Shown in pieces: positions 23,264-31,364 of a DNA stretch of 64,000 bases (positions are counted from its first letter, which is position 1; every line of letters starts with the position of its first letter). The notes beneath the pieces are model-generated. The model was given only the letters and a program-made list of their open reading frames with translations, ran no database searches and was not told where the DNA came from. Location: the NCBI GenBank assembly GCA_004172935.1, contig SDZD01000001.1:1-64000 (forward strand). The letters are read 5' to 3'. Origin of the DNA: a bacterium (lineage in GTDB: Bacteria; Armatimonadota; Abditibacteriia; Abditibacteriales; Abditibacteriaceae). Both the position numbers and the translations under genes were made by a program.

Positions 23264-23875
23264 TCATTCGCTTAGAATTTCATCAATATCACCCGCACCG
23301 GCGCGCAGCTGCGCCGATAACTCGCGCGCCCGTTCGCGCCAATCGCCGCCTTTCTCGCGAAGGGCACTGAGCAACGCCGCCGCTTTACTTTCGAGTGCTT
23401 CGACGTGGGCGAAAAAGGCGTCTGTGCGTCTGGCGGCGTCGAGCGCGCTTTGACCAGATCGAGCCACAACCGTATGTCCTGATTCAAAAAGCAATTTCTG
23501 CTCAGGACTGGAAAACGGTGTGTGGCTTCCCTTCAGCTCGACACCGAGCCACAGCGTAGACGGAAGCAACGGATGCCACCAGGCGCGCGAGTACACCAGA
23601 CGATCCGGTATCCCCTTGTCTTGCCCGGTGCCATTGTTGGGTCGCACGCGAAAGCAGCGCCCACAACGGGGATTTGGGCAAACCACATTGATGAAGGGAA
23701 AACGGACCGTGGTATTCAGAAACGGAAACGAAGCGCGCGAAAGCTCAAAGTCGGCTTCAACTTCTACGACTTTTTCGAGTACCTTAACAGCGCGCCCTTT
23801 GGATTTGCGCTTGAATGGGAGAGTGCCTTGCGTGTCCAGCAACCGAGCAGGGGGAGCTTGTGTTTTGAGGGGCAT
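23264..23875 (-). CDS. VRR-NUC-type nuclease
   Basis: 203 residues from ATG 23,873-23,875. It contains CPNPRCGRCFRVRPN (a possible zinc knuckle), KGIPDRLVYS, LGVELKGSHTPFSSPEQKLLFESGHTVVARS. This follows the VRR-NUC pattern (G-x-P-D, ExK, S-x-x-Q) used by phage Holliday-junction or replication-repair nucleases. The C-terminal 60 residues are a coiled helix. It probably works with the helicase at 26,788-28,422. Confidence 0.75.
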   Translation of the reverse strand: MPLKTQAPPARLLDTQGTLPFKRKSKGRAVKVLEKVVEVEADFELSRASFPFLNTTVRFPFINVVCPNPRCGRCFRVRPNNGTGQDKGIPDRLVYSRAWWHPLLPSTLWLGVELKGSHTPFSSPEQKLLFESGHTVVARSGQSALDAARRTDAFFAHVEALESKAAALLSALREKGGDWRERARELSAQLRAGAGDIDEILSE

Positions 23876-23916
23876 AAACCCCAAAGTCCAAACCAATAGC
23901 AGTGCGTTGTGTCAGG

Positions 23917-23925
23917 TTTGGCGCG
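23917..23925 (-). promoter_or_regulatory. half-copy of the GCCAAA motif
   Basis: CGCGCCAAA on the minus strand, 42 bases before the VRR-NUC ATG. The second unit is degenerate (CACAA), so this is the weakest member. Confidence 0.3.
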
Positions 23926-23995
23926 TCTATTTTAGATTTATCCCAATCATGGGTATGCAAAAGTGATCACACTATAGTTAAATCGTACATATGAC

Positions 23996-24874
23996 CTATG
24001 ATGTTAAAGTTGCTTCATGCGCTACATCAACTTCACGTGCTAGATTGATCATCTTGGCTATAATAGGTGTGATTACCTTGTCTGGATCAGTTTTACTCCA
24101 CTTTATATACCTAAGTAAAACTGACAGACATTGAATTGTGTGAGGGACGGATGATCGAGGATCAGAATCTCCCCAGCTCAAATCAGGAGTGTAGTATCTC
24201 CCCTCCTTCTTTAAATGCATGGTACTTATGTCAAACCAATCACCATGAATTTGATGGCTAGAACAGCCAAAACTGAAGGCATACATTGGTCCATAACCAA
24301 CTTCTGTCATTAGGCGCCTGAAATCTTTACCGTCCAAATTCCATTGGCGGTTGGCCATAAGTTTTTTTATCGGCACGCCATCTTTCTTCAATTTCTCTTT
24401 CATTTTTCTTTTCATCCGCTTCTCAATTTGGATAAGAGGGCGTGTTTTGGCCTCGCTCTCTAAGTAAGATAACATCTCTTTCTCGGGTTTATATGAAATC
24501 AAAACATATTGTGCAAGTGACCTATTTTTTGATTTCATAAAGTACTCGGCTCTTACTATAGTTTCAAATAAAAGCCGGTCGAAGATAGACGATAATTCTA
24601 TTTTTCTATCTGCCGTATGTATTAAAACTCCTTGATACAATTTCGCCATGCGCACAATATGCCCGGCTACGACAGCTTTACGCTTTGAGAAACCTTTACC
24701 TGTAGATAATTCATCTGGACAAAGGGCGGCACCTACTCTAAGTAAATAGAGACTTCTGTTCATCATCTCAACTACGAACGTCATAAACTCGCTTTTGCTG
24801 CGAAATGAACCTACATCAGGTGCAGAGTCAATCCAATCATTAATATCAGCCAAATTTGAAATTAATTTCTCCAA
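23996..24874 (-). CDS. DUF5677-like protein, AT-rich cargo
   Basis: 292 residues, mostly helical and basic. GPMYAFSFGCSSHQIHGDW (about 195-213) resembles the conserved Ser/His-rich core of DUF5677 proteins, which are often found in accessory and defence regions. The DNA is much more AT-rich than the flanking phage genes. A structured inverted repeat and terminator (24,969-25,152) lie upstream. Biochemical function is unknown to me. Confidence 0.6.
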   Translation of the reverse strand: MEKLISNLADINDWIDSAPDVGSFRSKSEFMTFVVEMMNRSLYLLRVGAALCPDELSTGKGFSKRKAVVAGHIVRMAKLYQGVLIHTADRKIELSSIFDRLLFETIVRAEYFMKSKNRSLAQYVLISYKPEKEMLSYLESEAKTRPLIQIEKRMKRKMKEKLKKDGVPIKKLMANRQWNLDGKDFRRLMTEVGYGPMYAFSFGCSSHQIHGDWFDISTMHLKKEGRYYTPDLSWGDSDPRSSVPHTIQCLSVLLRYIKWSKTDPDKVITPIIAKMINLAREVDVAHEATLTS

Positions 24875-24968
24875 TTTATCTCCTTTAAGGCTGCTTTAAA
24901 CGAATTACTGCTGGTCAGGCTTCCCCAAATAACGATAGCGAATTTCTATATTGCCTCAAACGCGGAGC

Positions 24969-25106
24969 TGCAAGGATGTCACCCAAGATTCGCGGAAGAA
25001 ATTAAATTACGTTCTCAGCCAGAAGGGGTAAAGGAAGATAACATTTCTCTCTTACCCTCCCCAAAGTTCGCAAGATAAAACGAAATCTTCGGTGTACATC
25101 CTTGCA
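24969..25106 (+). ncRNA. candidate structured RNA or long stem-loop element
   Basis: 24,969-24,990 pairs with 25,084-25,106: a 10-bp helix (GCAAGGATGT/ACATCCTTGC), then CACC/GGTG across a one-base bulge, then AAGATT/AATCTT. The 93-base interior can form GGGTAA/TTACCC. A strong terminator follows at 25,115-25,152, so a plus-strand RNA of about 190 bases would end there. The region has no coding potential. It could also be a small mobile repeat or a minus-strand leader of the DUF5677 gene. There is no reverse transcriptase nearby, so it is not a retron. Confidence 0.4.
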
Positions 25107-25114
25107 CCCTAACA

Positions 25115-25152
25115 AAAGAAAGCGGCCCGTCAATTGACGGGCCGCTTTCTTT
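25115..25152. terminator. bidirectional Rho-independent terminator
   Basis: Perfect GC-rich stem AAAGCGGCCCGTCAA/TTGACGGGCCGCTTT with T tracts on both sides. It closes the minus-strand nuclease gene and would also terminate plus-strand RNA from 24.97 kb. Confidence 0.85.
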
Positions 25153-25162
25153 TTTTGCAAAT

Positions 25163-26020
25163 TTAAATTGCAGCCAAGGGTTGAAGAGTTGCCAGCGCAG
25201 ACTGTAGCTCTGCGCGTATGGTACTGGTTAAAGCATTCAGCTGTACTATGATGTCTACCGCTGAAGGGCGTAGTTGCACTTTATTTTCTTCAGGTACTGC
25301 GCCCTTAACGAGATGGTCGATCAATGAATTCAGCAGCACTGCCAGATGAGAATACTGAAAAACAGCATCAGTATTTACTGATCCTGACAGGACGGGCTGA
25401 GATAGATAATTAGATGAAGCGTTAACTCTTAGCCTCTCAATCGGATAGGATACATTAGAAACCCCTCTAATACTGTCTTGAAGCGAATCCAGTAGAGGTG
25501 GCATATAATGCCTCTCATTCACTGACAACTCAATCAGCAGCCCATTTATCATAGCACTTACGTTCTCAGCTCTACTAGACGACGCCCAACGGTCGAGAAC
25601 AATCAGATCTTTAGAATGAATTAGCTTCGTATTTGCCGCTTCAAATGGTGTGAGCGAATTAAAGAAATGAGTAGCGGCTTCATCACCAATTGTCCCACCA
25701 TTAAAGACATAGAAAGAGCTAATTCTTTCGACTTTCCGCGTCTGTGGGTGGGTAAAGGGATTGGCGAATGCTTGGCGACAATCTTCAATAATGCTTTGCG
25801 TCTCGCTTAGCCGGATGCGTTCTACATATTTTGCCTGTAAGCCGTGGTATTTGACATGACCAAAACGGTCAATCTCCGCAAAAATTAAATCACGTCCCAA
25901 TTCTGCACGACCATGATGGTTGACCACGGTGGAGAATCCCAGTCGTTGAAGTAATGGGATGATGAATTTTTGAATAAAATCGTCTTCGTTAGCGTAGTTA
26001 AATTCGGGTGGAAAGGGCAT
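25163..26020 (-). CDS. Mrr-like PD-(D/E)XK restriction nuclease (probable)
   Basis: 285 residues from ATG 26,018-26,020, preceded by GGAG at a five-base spacing; the ATG five codons earlier has no such signal. The N-terminus has FIQKFIIPLLQRLGFSTVVNHHG, then ELGRDLIFAE and YHGLQAKY. This is the restriction-fold pattern (E-x-G-x-D then QxK) seen in Mrr-like enzymes that cut modified or foreign DNA. The C-terminal 130 residues are helical and unfamiliar. AT-rich cargo, beside a zincin-like gene read in the same direction. Confidence 0.65.
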   Translation of the reverse strand: MPFPPEFNYANEDDFIQKFIIPLLQRLGFSTVVNHHGRAELGRDLIFAEIDRFGHVKYHGLQAKYVERIRLSETQSIIEDCRQAFANPFTHPQTRKVERISSFYVFNGGTIGDEAATHFFNSLTPFEAANTKLIHSKDLIVLDRWASSSRAENVSAMINGLLIELSVNERHYMPPLLDSLQDSIRGVSNVSYPIERLRVNASSNYLSQPVLSGSVNTDAVFQYSHLAVLLNSLIDHLVKGAVPEENKVQLRPSAVDIIVQLNALTSTIRAELQSALATLQPLAAI

Positions 26021-26083
26021 TTTTCTCCTATGCATTACGTGATGTGATGGTACTTTTCATATCTTTTATTGCGTGCAGGATAA

Positions 26084-26656
26084 TTAAACGTGAACAAACC
26101 GTTGGCATAATTTCTCGGCAAGATCATCAGGGAAATTAGGACACACGATTTTAATTATGTCAGGAGTAATGTGGGATATAGTGGGCTGATGTTCCCTCAT
26201 TTCTCTCACTGCATTTCCATTTAGCAGGAGCAACCGTGTGACGAGTTCATCCGCTTGACGATAGTTCCCAGGAGGTGCTTGTCCCCCGACTCCTAATTTC
26301 TTTTGCAGATAGAGACGCGAGAAGTATGTAGCCAGACCCTCTTCCAGGATATTGGCGCCTTGCTTCCCCAAAGGAGACAATAGGTGGATAGTCTCGTGAG
26401 CTAATTGCCAACAAGCAATGGCATCATTATCCAGTGCCCTAAAACTCAATTGAATCGCAATGAGCTTGTGACCCTCTGGAAAGATAGTCTGAGGGCCATC
26501 TTGATGAAATTCGATTCCAATAATTGAATATTCTTTGTCTCGCTCTCCAAACAGCGTCTCTGCATCTGTGAGCATTTCATCTAAACGGGTAAAAAAAATT
26601 TTGGAGGAGGCGTCATCTTCATCAGGAGTTATGAAATTATTTAGGTCAATATTCAT
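26084..26656 (-). CDS. zincin-like metalloprotease domain protein
   Basis: 190 residues, no signal peptide. LAHETIH (H87, E88, H91) followed by LEEGLATYF (E105/E106) is the gluzincin zinc site. It is intracellular and AT-rich, and it lies 63 bases before the restriction-nuclease gene, read in the same direction. A regulatory protease paired with a nuclease would fit a defence unit, but this is inference. Confidence 0.65.
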   Translation of the reverse strand: MNIDLNNFITPDEDDASSKIFFTRLDEMLTDAETLFGERDKEYSIIGIEFHQDGPQTIFPEGHKLIAIQLSFRALDNDAIACWQLAHETIHLLSPLGKQGANILEEGLATYFSRLYLQKKLGVGGQAPPGNYRQADELVTRLLLLNGNAVREMREHQPTISHITPDIIKIVCPNFPDDLAEKLCQRFVHV

Positions 26657-26708
26657 ATCGAATTCATTTTAGAACAATTCCCCTTCAGAATCCGCCCCAA
26701 GAGTGCCA

Positions 26709-26790
26709 AGGACGCCAACAATGCCAAGCCTTCCGAACTCAAGGTTGCCAAGCAAAAACGTTGGCAACCTTGGCATTCTTGGCGTCCTTA
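26709..26790. repeat. long inverted repeat downstream of helicase gene
   Basis: 26,709-26,729 pairs with 26,770-26,790 over 21 bp with one mismatch; an inner stem GGTTGCCAA/TTGGCAACC (26,744-26,770) caps it around GCAAAAAC, leaving a bulge of about 14 bases on one side. The outer arm reaches into the last codon of the helicase gene. It may be a terminator or mRNA 3' structure; the T tract is poor. Confidence 0.55.
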
Positions 26791-28422
26791 GATGATTTCG
26801 CCGGGTAAGAATTGGGAGGCTCCCGGCTTCTCCAACTTCTTATTCGTCAACTCCCACGCCCAGCGGCCCGCTAGTCGATAGCTACGAACTAAATTCCCCT
26901 TCGCCCTATCGAGTGTCCGTTTTGAATACCCCTGTGCTTCGGCGGCCTTCTCCACGTCCGTCGCCCACTTAGGCCCGTTCGCCAGATATTCCAGTAAGAA
27001 ACCCGCCGCCCGCTCGTGTGCCGATGGTTCGCCGCCGTTGGCGACTAGGATAGGCGCATTGCCCCAGGCCGGGCCGACTTCGGTAATGGTATAGCCTAAC
27101 GGTTCCGGTGGTGCGGCGATAGAGAGCTTCAGGCTCATCATTCCATAAGAAGGCTCATGTTGTGAGGGACGCCCGACGCCCAGAATCGAGCGCGGGAGCG
27201 CGGTGATCGCCGACGCGCCGCGAATCATATCTTGATCGAGCGGCCATTGGGGAAGACCTGCGGGCATCTTGCCCAGGTGGTGAATCAGAATCGGCGACGT
27301 GTCGAATTCGCTCGCTAAATCCGCGATTCGCCCCATTATATAGGTCATGTACTCGTTTGAGTTCTCTTCCCCGCTGTGCGAGCGCGCCAGCGAGTCGATA
27401 ACCACGAGCGGCGTTTTGGTGTCGGCGACGGCGCGGCGAATCCATCCCCAATCCCGGTCATTGTCCACGCGCAACGGCTCCAGCTCTCGGCCTTCGGGAA
27501 ACAGGAAGTGGCCGCGTGGGATTCTCCACGAATTGAGCCGCGCCCGAAAAATGCCTAGCGCACTCTCGGTATCAATCCACAGGAATTTTTGTTCCGGCGA
27601 AAGTTCGAGTTCAATCGGCGACTCATCCGGCCACTCCGCGTATTCGCCACGAGCGACACGAATCAAGCGGGCGAATAAATCGAGCGCGAGCGTCGATTTC
27701 CCCGAACCGGGGCGCCCGGCTAATAGCGTCAGCGCGCCCTTCGGAACCCAGCCGTTCCAAAGCCACGACACTTCCGAAACCAGAGCGTCGAGGGCCATAT
27801 CGTCCGAGTAACGCGCTCCCGCTGCCGCGCCCTGAAGCCGTTCTTCAGCCGTCTTTAGTGTGGTGAGCGTGTTCTTCAGAATGACCGACACGCCCGCGAT
27901 ATTGGCCGAAGGAAACAGGCCCGCCGCGCTCGAATCGGGGAAGAACTGGAATTGGCCCGCCGCGATTTCGAGCGACTGCGCCAGCTCGCGCGCCACGCTG
28001 TTTTGCAGCACCACGCGCGCATATTCGGCGACGTTACCCGAACTGGGGCACGCCTCCATCAGCGACGCCAGATATTCGACGCCGCCGATACCATCGAGAG
28101 CGTCGCTATCGCGCATTAACTCCGAAAGCGTCACAATATCGACCGCCACCTTTCGGTTATCGAGTTCAACAATCGCCTCCCACACCGGAATGTGGTTTGA
28201 AAAACCGAAGTCACTCGCGCGAATCATCGAGCGCGCAACGGACAGTGCTTCGGCATCTATAAGGACAGCGCCCAGAAGCGACTGCTCCGCTTCCAGGCTT
28301 CGACGGGTTTTCACGCCGCGTTTCGGGGGTACTTTGAGTTCGGGGCGGCGTGCGGTTTGAAGGGCAATCGACGAACGCCCTTTTGACGGGGCGCCGCTGT
28401 TGCGGTATGGTGGATGTGTCAT
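26788..28422 (-). CDS. DnaB-like replicative helicase (N-terminal DnaB fused to RepA-type ATPase)
   Basis: 544 residues from ATG 28,420-28,422. After a basic 40-residue lead, SLEAEQSLLGAVLIDAEALS begins a DnaB N-terminal (primase-interacting) domain. The RecA-type core has LAGRPGSGKSTLAL (Walker A, about 230-243), FLWIDTES, PLVVIDSLARSHSGE (Walker B) and ILIHHLGK. This core resembles RepA/gp4-type ATPases. A C-terminal winged helix (WATDVEKAAEAQGYSKRTLDRAK) ends the protein. It probably unwinds DNA during phage replication. Confidence 0.8.
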   Translation of the reverse strand: MTHPPYRNSGAPSKGRSSIALQTARRPELKVPPKRGVKTRRSLEAEQSLLGAVLIDAEALSVARSMIRASDFGFSNHIPVWEAIVELDNRKVAVDIVTLSELMRDSDALDGIGGVEYLASLMEACPSSGNVAEYARVVLQNSVARELAQSLEIAAGQFQFFPDSSAAGLFPSANIAGVSVILKNTLTTLKTAEERLQGAAAGARYSDDMALDALVSEVSWLWNGWVPKGALTLLAGRPGSGKSTLALDLFARLIRVARGEYAEWPDESPIELELSPEQKFLWIDTESALGIFRARLNSWRIPRGHFLFPEGRELEPLRVDNDRDWGWIRRAVADTKTPLVVIDSLARSHSGEENSNEYMTYIMGRIADLASEFDTSPILIHHLGKMPAGLPQWPLDQDMIRGASAITALPRSILGVGRPSQHEPSYGMMSLKLSIAAPPEPLGYTITEVGPAWGNAPILVANGGEPSAHERAAGFLLEYLANGPKWATDVEKAAEAQGYSKRTLDRAKGNLVRSYRLAGRWAWELTNKKLEKPGASQFLPGEII

Positions 28423-28469
28423 AAATGCCAGGGGCCGCGCGGGAGTTCCCGCGCGGCTTTTGTCAGCGA

Positions 28470-29030
28470 CTAAGGCCAGCGGAGAACCCGCTTTCGTAGT
28501 CCGGTTTCGAGAAGGTCGCAATCTTCCTCTCTCATGTCGCGGAGCGCTTCAATCGGCGCGCGCTCGTTGTCCATCAGAAAAGCGTTGATTTTGCCCAGCC
28601 GGGCCGCGCGGTGCCCCTTCTCGTGAGAAAGCCCCATTTTGGTGGCGAGGTCGAGAAACTGCCGCACATGAGGCGCCGCCTCGCGCCCCGTCGCACCTGT
28701 CACCGGGGCAACTTCGGGCGCTTCTTCCATCTCGACTTCGGCGGGCGCGTTGTGATTCAACCACTCCAAAAGCGTCTGCGTACGCTCTTGAATGCTCGAA
28801 ATCTTTTCATCACCCTTCAGCGGAAGCGGGGTGTGGCCGCCGTTGGTGACGTACCCCGCGCCGATGGCGCGTAGCCGAAGCCACTCGTAGCGCGCCACCA
28901 GATAAGCACGGAAAGCGTTGCTCACGCGAAGCCGCCGCGCCGCATCTGCCGACCCTGTTCGTTGAAAGGAAGCGGGCCGCTGAAGCGCTTGCGGGCGCTG
29001 TAAAGGTTCAGGTCGTGCGGGGAAGCTCAT
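28470..29030 (-). CDS. hypothetical early protein
   Basis: 186 residues. The N-terminal 25 are a Pro/Gln/Arg-rich stretch with repeats (RPEPLQRPQALQRPASF); the remainder is helical and charged. Its start overlaps the stop of the upstream gene (ATGA at 29,027-29,030). It may be a helicase loader by position, but I see no AAA motif. Confidence 0.5.
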   Translation of the reverse strand: MSFPARPEPLQRPQALQRPASFQRTGSADAARRLRVSNAFRAYLVARYEWLRLRAIGAGYVTNGGHTPLPLKGDEKISSIQERTQTLLEWLNHNAPAEVEMEEAPEVAPVTGATGREAAPHVRQFLDLATKMGLSHEKGHRAARLGKINAFLMDNERAPIEALRDMREEDCDLLETGLRKRVLRWP

Positions 29031-29287
29031 GCAAGTGCGCCCTCCCCTTCATCATCGCTTGATTGGAAGCCGTGAAACTGCGCCCAGTAATCGAGGTTGC
29101 GACGCTCGCGATTGTAGGCCGCGCGTGTCGGTGGCACTTCACGCGCGACGCGGCCCTTTGTTTCGGGCCATGCCTGATTTAAAGCGCGCTCGACCGAGCG
29201 AAGGCGCCAATTGCGAATAATCAGCCGCATTTCGCGGCGAAAGCGCTTTAACATGGGATTTTGTTGGATACTGAGAAATCGGTTCAT
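29027..29287 (-). CDS. small basic hypothetical protein
   Basis: 86 residues, Arg-rich in its N-terminal 50 (FRREMRLIIRNWRLRSVER), acidic at the C-terminus. Part of the ATGA-coupled early operon. A hairpin with GGCTCAGACG/CGTCTGAGCC lies just upstream at 29,313-29,342. Confidence 0.5.
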   Translation of the reverse strand: MNRFLSIQQNPMLKRFRREMRLIIRNWRLRSVERALNQAWPETKGRVAREVPPTRAAYNRERRNLDYWAQFHGFQSSDDEGEGALA

Positions 29288-29349
29288 TTCAGTCCTTTTT
29301 GGATTGGATGCGAAGGCTCAGACGGTGGTACGTCTGAGCCTTTTCGCGT

Positions 29350-29586
29350 TTAAGAGGCACCCACCGGCGCCGGTTGCTCGACTGTGATTTCCATGCGTTC
29401 TAACAGGGTTTGTGCGTCCATACCGTCGCACCAAACCGCATCAGAAGGCCAGTCACAGCTCTCGTTTTTAGTCCCTAGCGTTTCGTGGACAGTGGTTTGA
29501 ATCGCCGTGAGTGCTGTGCGATGGCTTTGCGCCAGCGTCAGCAGTCCGACGAGTTGGTAGAACTGGGTCTGTGTGATGGTCTTCAT
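29350..29586 (-). CDS. small hypothetical early protein
   Basis: 78 residues. ATG 29,584-29,586 overlaps the previous stop (ATGA), and GGAGG lies five bases upstream, one of the few clear Shine-Dalgarno sequences in the prophage. Sequence is helical at the N-terminus with two Cys in the middle; no family recognised. Confidence 0.5.
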   Translation of the reverse strand: MKTITQTQFYQLVGLLTLAQSHRTALTAIQTTVHETLGTKNESCDWPSDAVWCDGMDAQTLLERMEITVEQPAPVGAS

Positions 29587-29984
29587 AAAACCTCCAAAAT
29601 AACCAGGCGGCCCGTATCGAGATATTTCCGAGTCGGACGCGCCGCCGTCGTCCGCTTCGGTTCGTGAATTCCATTGCCCTGTCCGGTCTTGGCATCACGC
29701 GGTTCGCCGCCGTCGAGCGCCCAGGAGGGCCAGCACGCACGGGGCTTGAGGAGCAAGTCATGGAATCGCGTATCCGCGACTCCCAGCAACACGGCGACAC
29801 GCCGCGCGTAATCTTCCGAACACCCGCCGCGCCGAAGTGCGGTTTGAAAACGCCGTTTGGCCGTTTCCAACTCGCGGGCATCTTTGCGGCGGTTGCCCGT
29901 CGCGCGGTCTTTCAGGCGCCGCGCCGCCCAGTCGAGAGAATGGCCGCTCTCCAAAAACTTCCTCTGCAAAGGCGTTTTCGTCAT
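29583..29984 (-). CDS. hypothetical early protein, Arg-rich
   Basis: 133 residues, strongly basic (GNRRKDARELETAKRRFQTALRRGG). It may bind nucleic acid. It overlaps both neighbours by ATGA junctions, so the three genes are coupled. Confidence 0.5.
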   Translation of the reverse strand: MTKTPLQRKFLESGHSLDWAARRLKDRATGNRRKDARELETAKRRFQTALRRGGCSEDYARRVAVLLGVADTRFHDLLLKPRACWPSWALDGGEPRDAKTGQGNGIHEPKRTTAARPTRKYLDTGRLVILEVL

Positions 29985-30211
29985 GCAGCCACCTTCCTCT
30001 TTCGCCTCTGGCGATTTGCCGAGTAGTTGCGAATTTCGTCGGCTTTGGCGGCAACTTCGGCTTTTTTCACGAACCGCAAAGTTCCAAAAGGACGCGATTC
30101 TAAGCCGCGAATGTAATGCACATAATTCGTAAAAACCGAATATGGAACATCAATTTCACGTGCAGCTTCGGCCATTGTCTGCCATTCCTCACCGTCGAAA
30201 AATTCGGGCAT
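29981..30211 (-). CDS. small HTH protein, first gene of early operon
   Basis: 76 residues from ATG 30,209-30,211, preceded by GGGAGG at a five-base spacing; this decides against the ATG eight codons earlier. An HTH is likely at WQTMAEAAREIDVPYSVFTNYV, with a basic tail (RQRRKRKVAA). It is transcribed from an operator-bearing promoter and probably starts lytic-phase gene expression. Confidence 0.6.
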   Translation of the reverse strand: MPEFFDGEEWQTMAEAAREIDVPYSVFTNYVHYIRGLESRPFGTLRFVKKAEVAAKADEIRNYSANRQRRKRKVAA

Positions 30212-30232
30212 AAAGACCTCCCTCACAATCAA

Positions 30233-30258
30233 CACCTATTAAATAGGTGCTTATTATA
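30233..30258 (-). promoter_or_regulatory. early promoter with palindromic operator
   Basis: TATAAT on the minus strand (30,253-30,258) is followed by the perfect palindrome CACCTATTAAATAGGTG (30,233-30,249), which covers the likely transcription start. The core matches ACCTATYARATAGGT at 6,701, 6,996 and 7,026 in the cargo island. A repressor bound here would silence the early operon. Confidence 0.65.
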
Positions 30259-30348
30259 AATATAGGGGTATTCACTAGTGGTTGCAAGCGCCTTTAAAGG
30301 GGTTTTAAAATGGGATGGAGTTCAAAAATTTGAATTTCGGGGGTGTTA

Positions 30349-30870
30349 ATGCCGGAAGCTGTATCTGCGGGCCGTCCTTCTTCTTATGACGAGCCACTAA
30401 AAAAACGAAACTTTGATTTGCCTTTGTCGCTAAGCGACAGGCTGAACATGCACAGTAAGCGCACTAAGAAGCCTGCTGTACGCATTGTTCAGGACGCCTT
30501 AAATCGGGTATTACCACCTGAAGCCGGGGAAGGTGAATTCTCAGAAGTGGTAGAGATACCAGCGGTCTCCGCTGGAATTACGCCTCTTGAACTAGAATCT
30601 ACGTTGCGTTCTGTCTACACAGACATTTTCCACAGCGTTCCCGTATCCGTTGATCGAGTAAGACGGGGAAAATTACAAGACTTAGCTGATCAGTTCGGTT
30701 TCGCGAGCGTTGAAGATCTACTTCAAGATTTGGCTTTTCGAGCAATCGAAAATCCCAGAAGCGCCGCTTCTTTCCTGTTTTCTTCATATGAAGAAAGCGC
30801 CGTTGTAGCCGCCCAAGTAGAGGAACGCGCAACAAAAAGCAGTTCCCGCCGCAGAACTAAAGCCGCCTAA
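30349..30870 (+). CDS. hypothetical protein, possible regulator near the early promoter
   Basis: 173 residues from ATG 30,349 (GTG 30,343 is possible). KKRNFDLPLSLSDRLNMHSKRTKKPAVRIVQDALNRVL resembles a ribbon-helix-helix DNA-binding region, followed by two helical segments and a basic tail (KSSSRRRTKAA). Transcribed divergently from the early operon, so it is a candidate for binding the operator between them. TTGCAA (30,283) lies 17 bp before TAAAAT-like sequence. Confidence 0.5.
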   Translation: MPEAVSAGRPSSYDEPLKKRNFDLPLSLSDRLNMHSKRTKKPAVRIVQDALNRVLPPEAGEGEFSEVVEIPAVSAGITPLELESTLRSVYTDIFHSVPVSVDRVRRGKLQDLADQFGFASVEDLLQDLAFRAIENPRSAASFLFSSYEESAVVAAQVEERATKSSSRRRTKAA

Positions 30871-30915
30871 TCTCGAAAGGAGCTTAGCTCCCATTCAAAA
30901 GCCTCAACCCTAACC

Positions 30916-31344
30916 ATGAAACAACAAGTAAGAGTGATTGCGTACGTCAAATCACACTATGATAAATCGAACCCTAATTACGAGTTCGAACTCGCGTCTC
31001 AAATGAACTCTATTTTCAAAAAGATAGAAGAAACAGATGCGGCCCTAATCGCTATTTATGGCGATAGAGATATTTTTGGCAATCCTGTAGAAACCACGCT
31101 TGACCAAGCCATAGAAGCCATCAAAAATGGAGATGCAAAAGTATTAATGGCAGCCGAAGCAGGTGTGTTTACCCCCAAAGGAATGAGACGCGAACTGCCA
31201 TTTGAGGAAATTTTACGACAGTTAACGGAAGTGCTGAAAAATGCGGATGCAACTGTAGAAGTGGTTCATGGGCGAACCGTTCAATCCATTATCTTTGGCA
31301 CGCTTGCTCCCATTCCTCCTAATCATAAAGTGCCCGATCATTAA
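30916..31344 (+). CDS. hypothetical cargo protein
   Basis: 142 residues, alpha/beta, N-terminus MKQQVRVIAYVKSHYDK. No signal peptide, no recognised motif. Forms a plus-strand series with its neighbours. Confidence 0.5.
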   Translation: MKQQVRVIAYVKSHYDKSNPNYEFELASQMNSIFKKIEETDAALIAIYGDRDIFGNPVETTLDQAIEAIKNGDAKVLMAAEAGVFTPKGMRRELPFEEILRQLTEVLKNADATVEVVHGRTVQSIIFGTLAPIPPNHKVPDH

Positions 31345-31364
31345 ACCGAAAGGAGCGCGCCGTA

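Noticed and set aside
24969..25152. Retron-type non-coding RNA
   Set aside because: Long flanking inverted repeats recall retron RNA, but no reverse transcriptase gene lies near it or elsewhere in the window.
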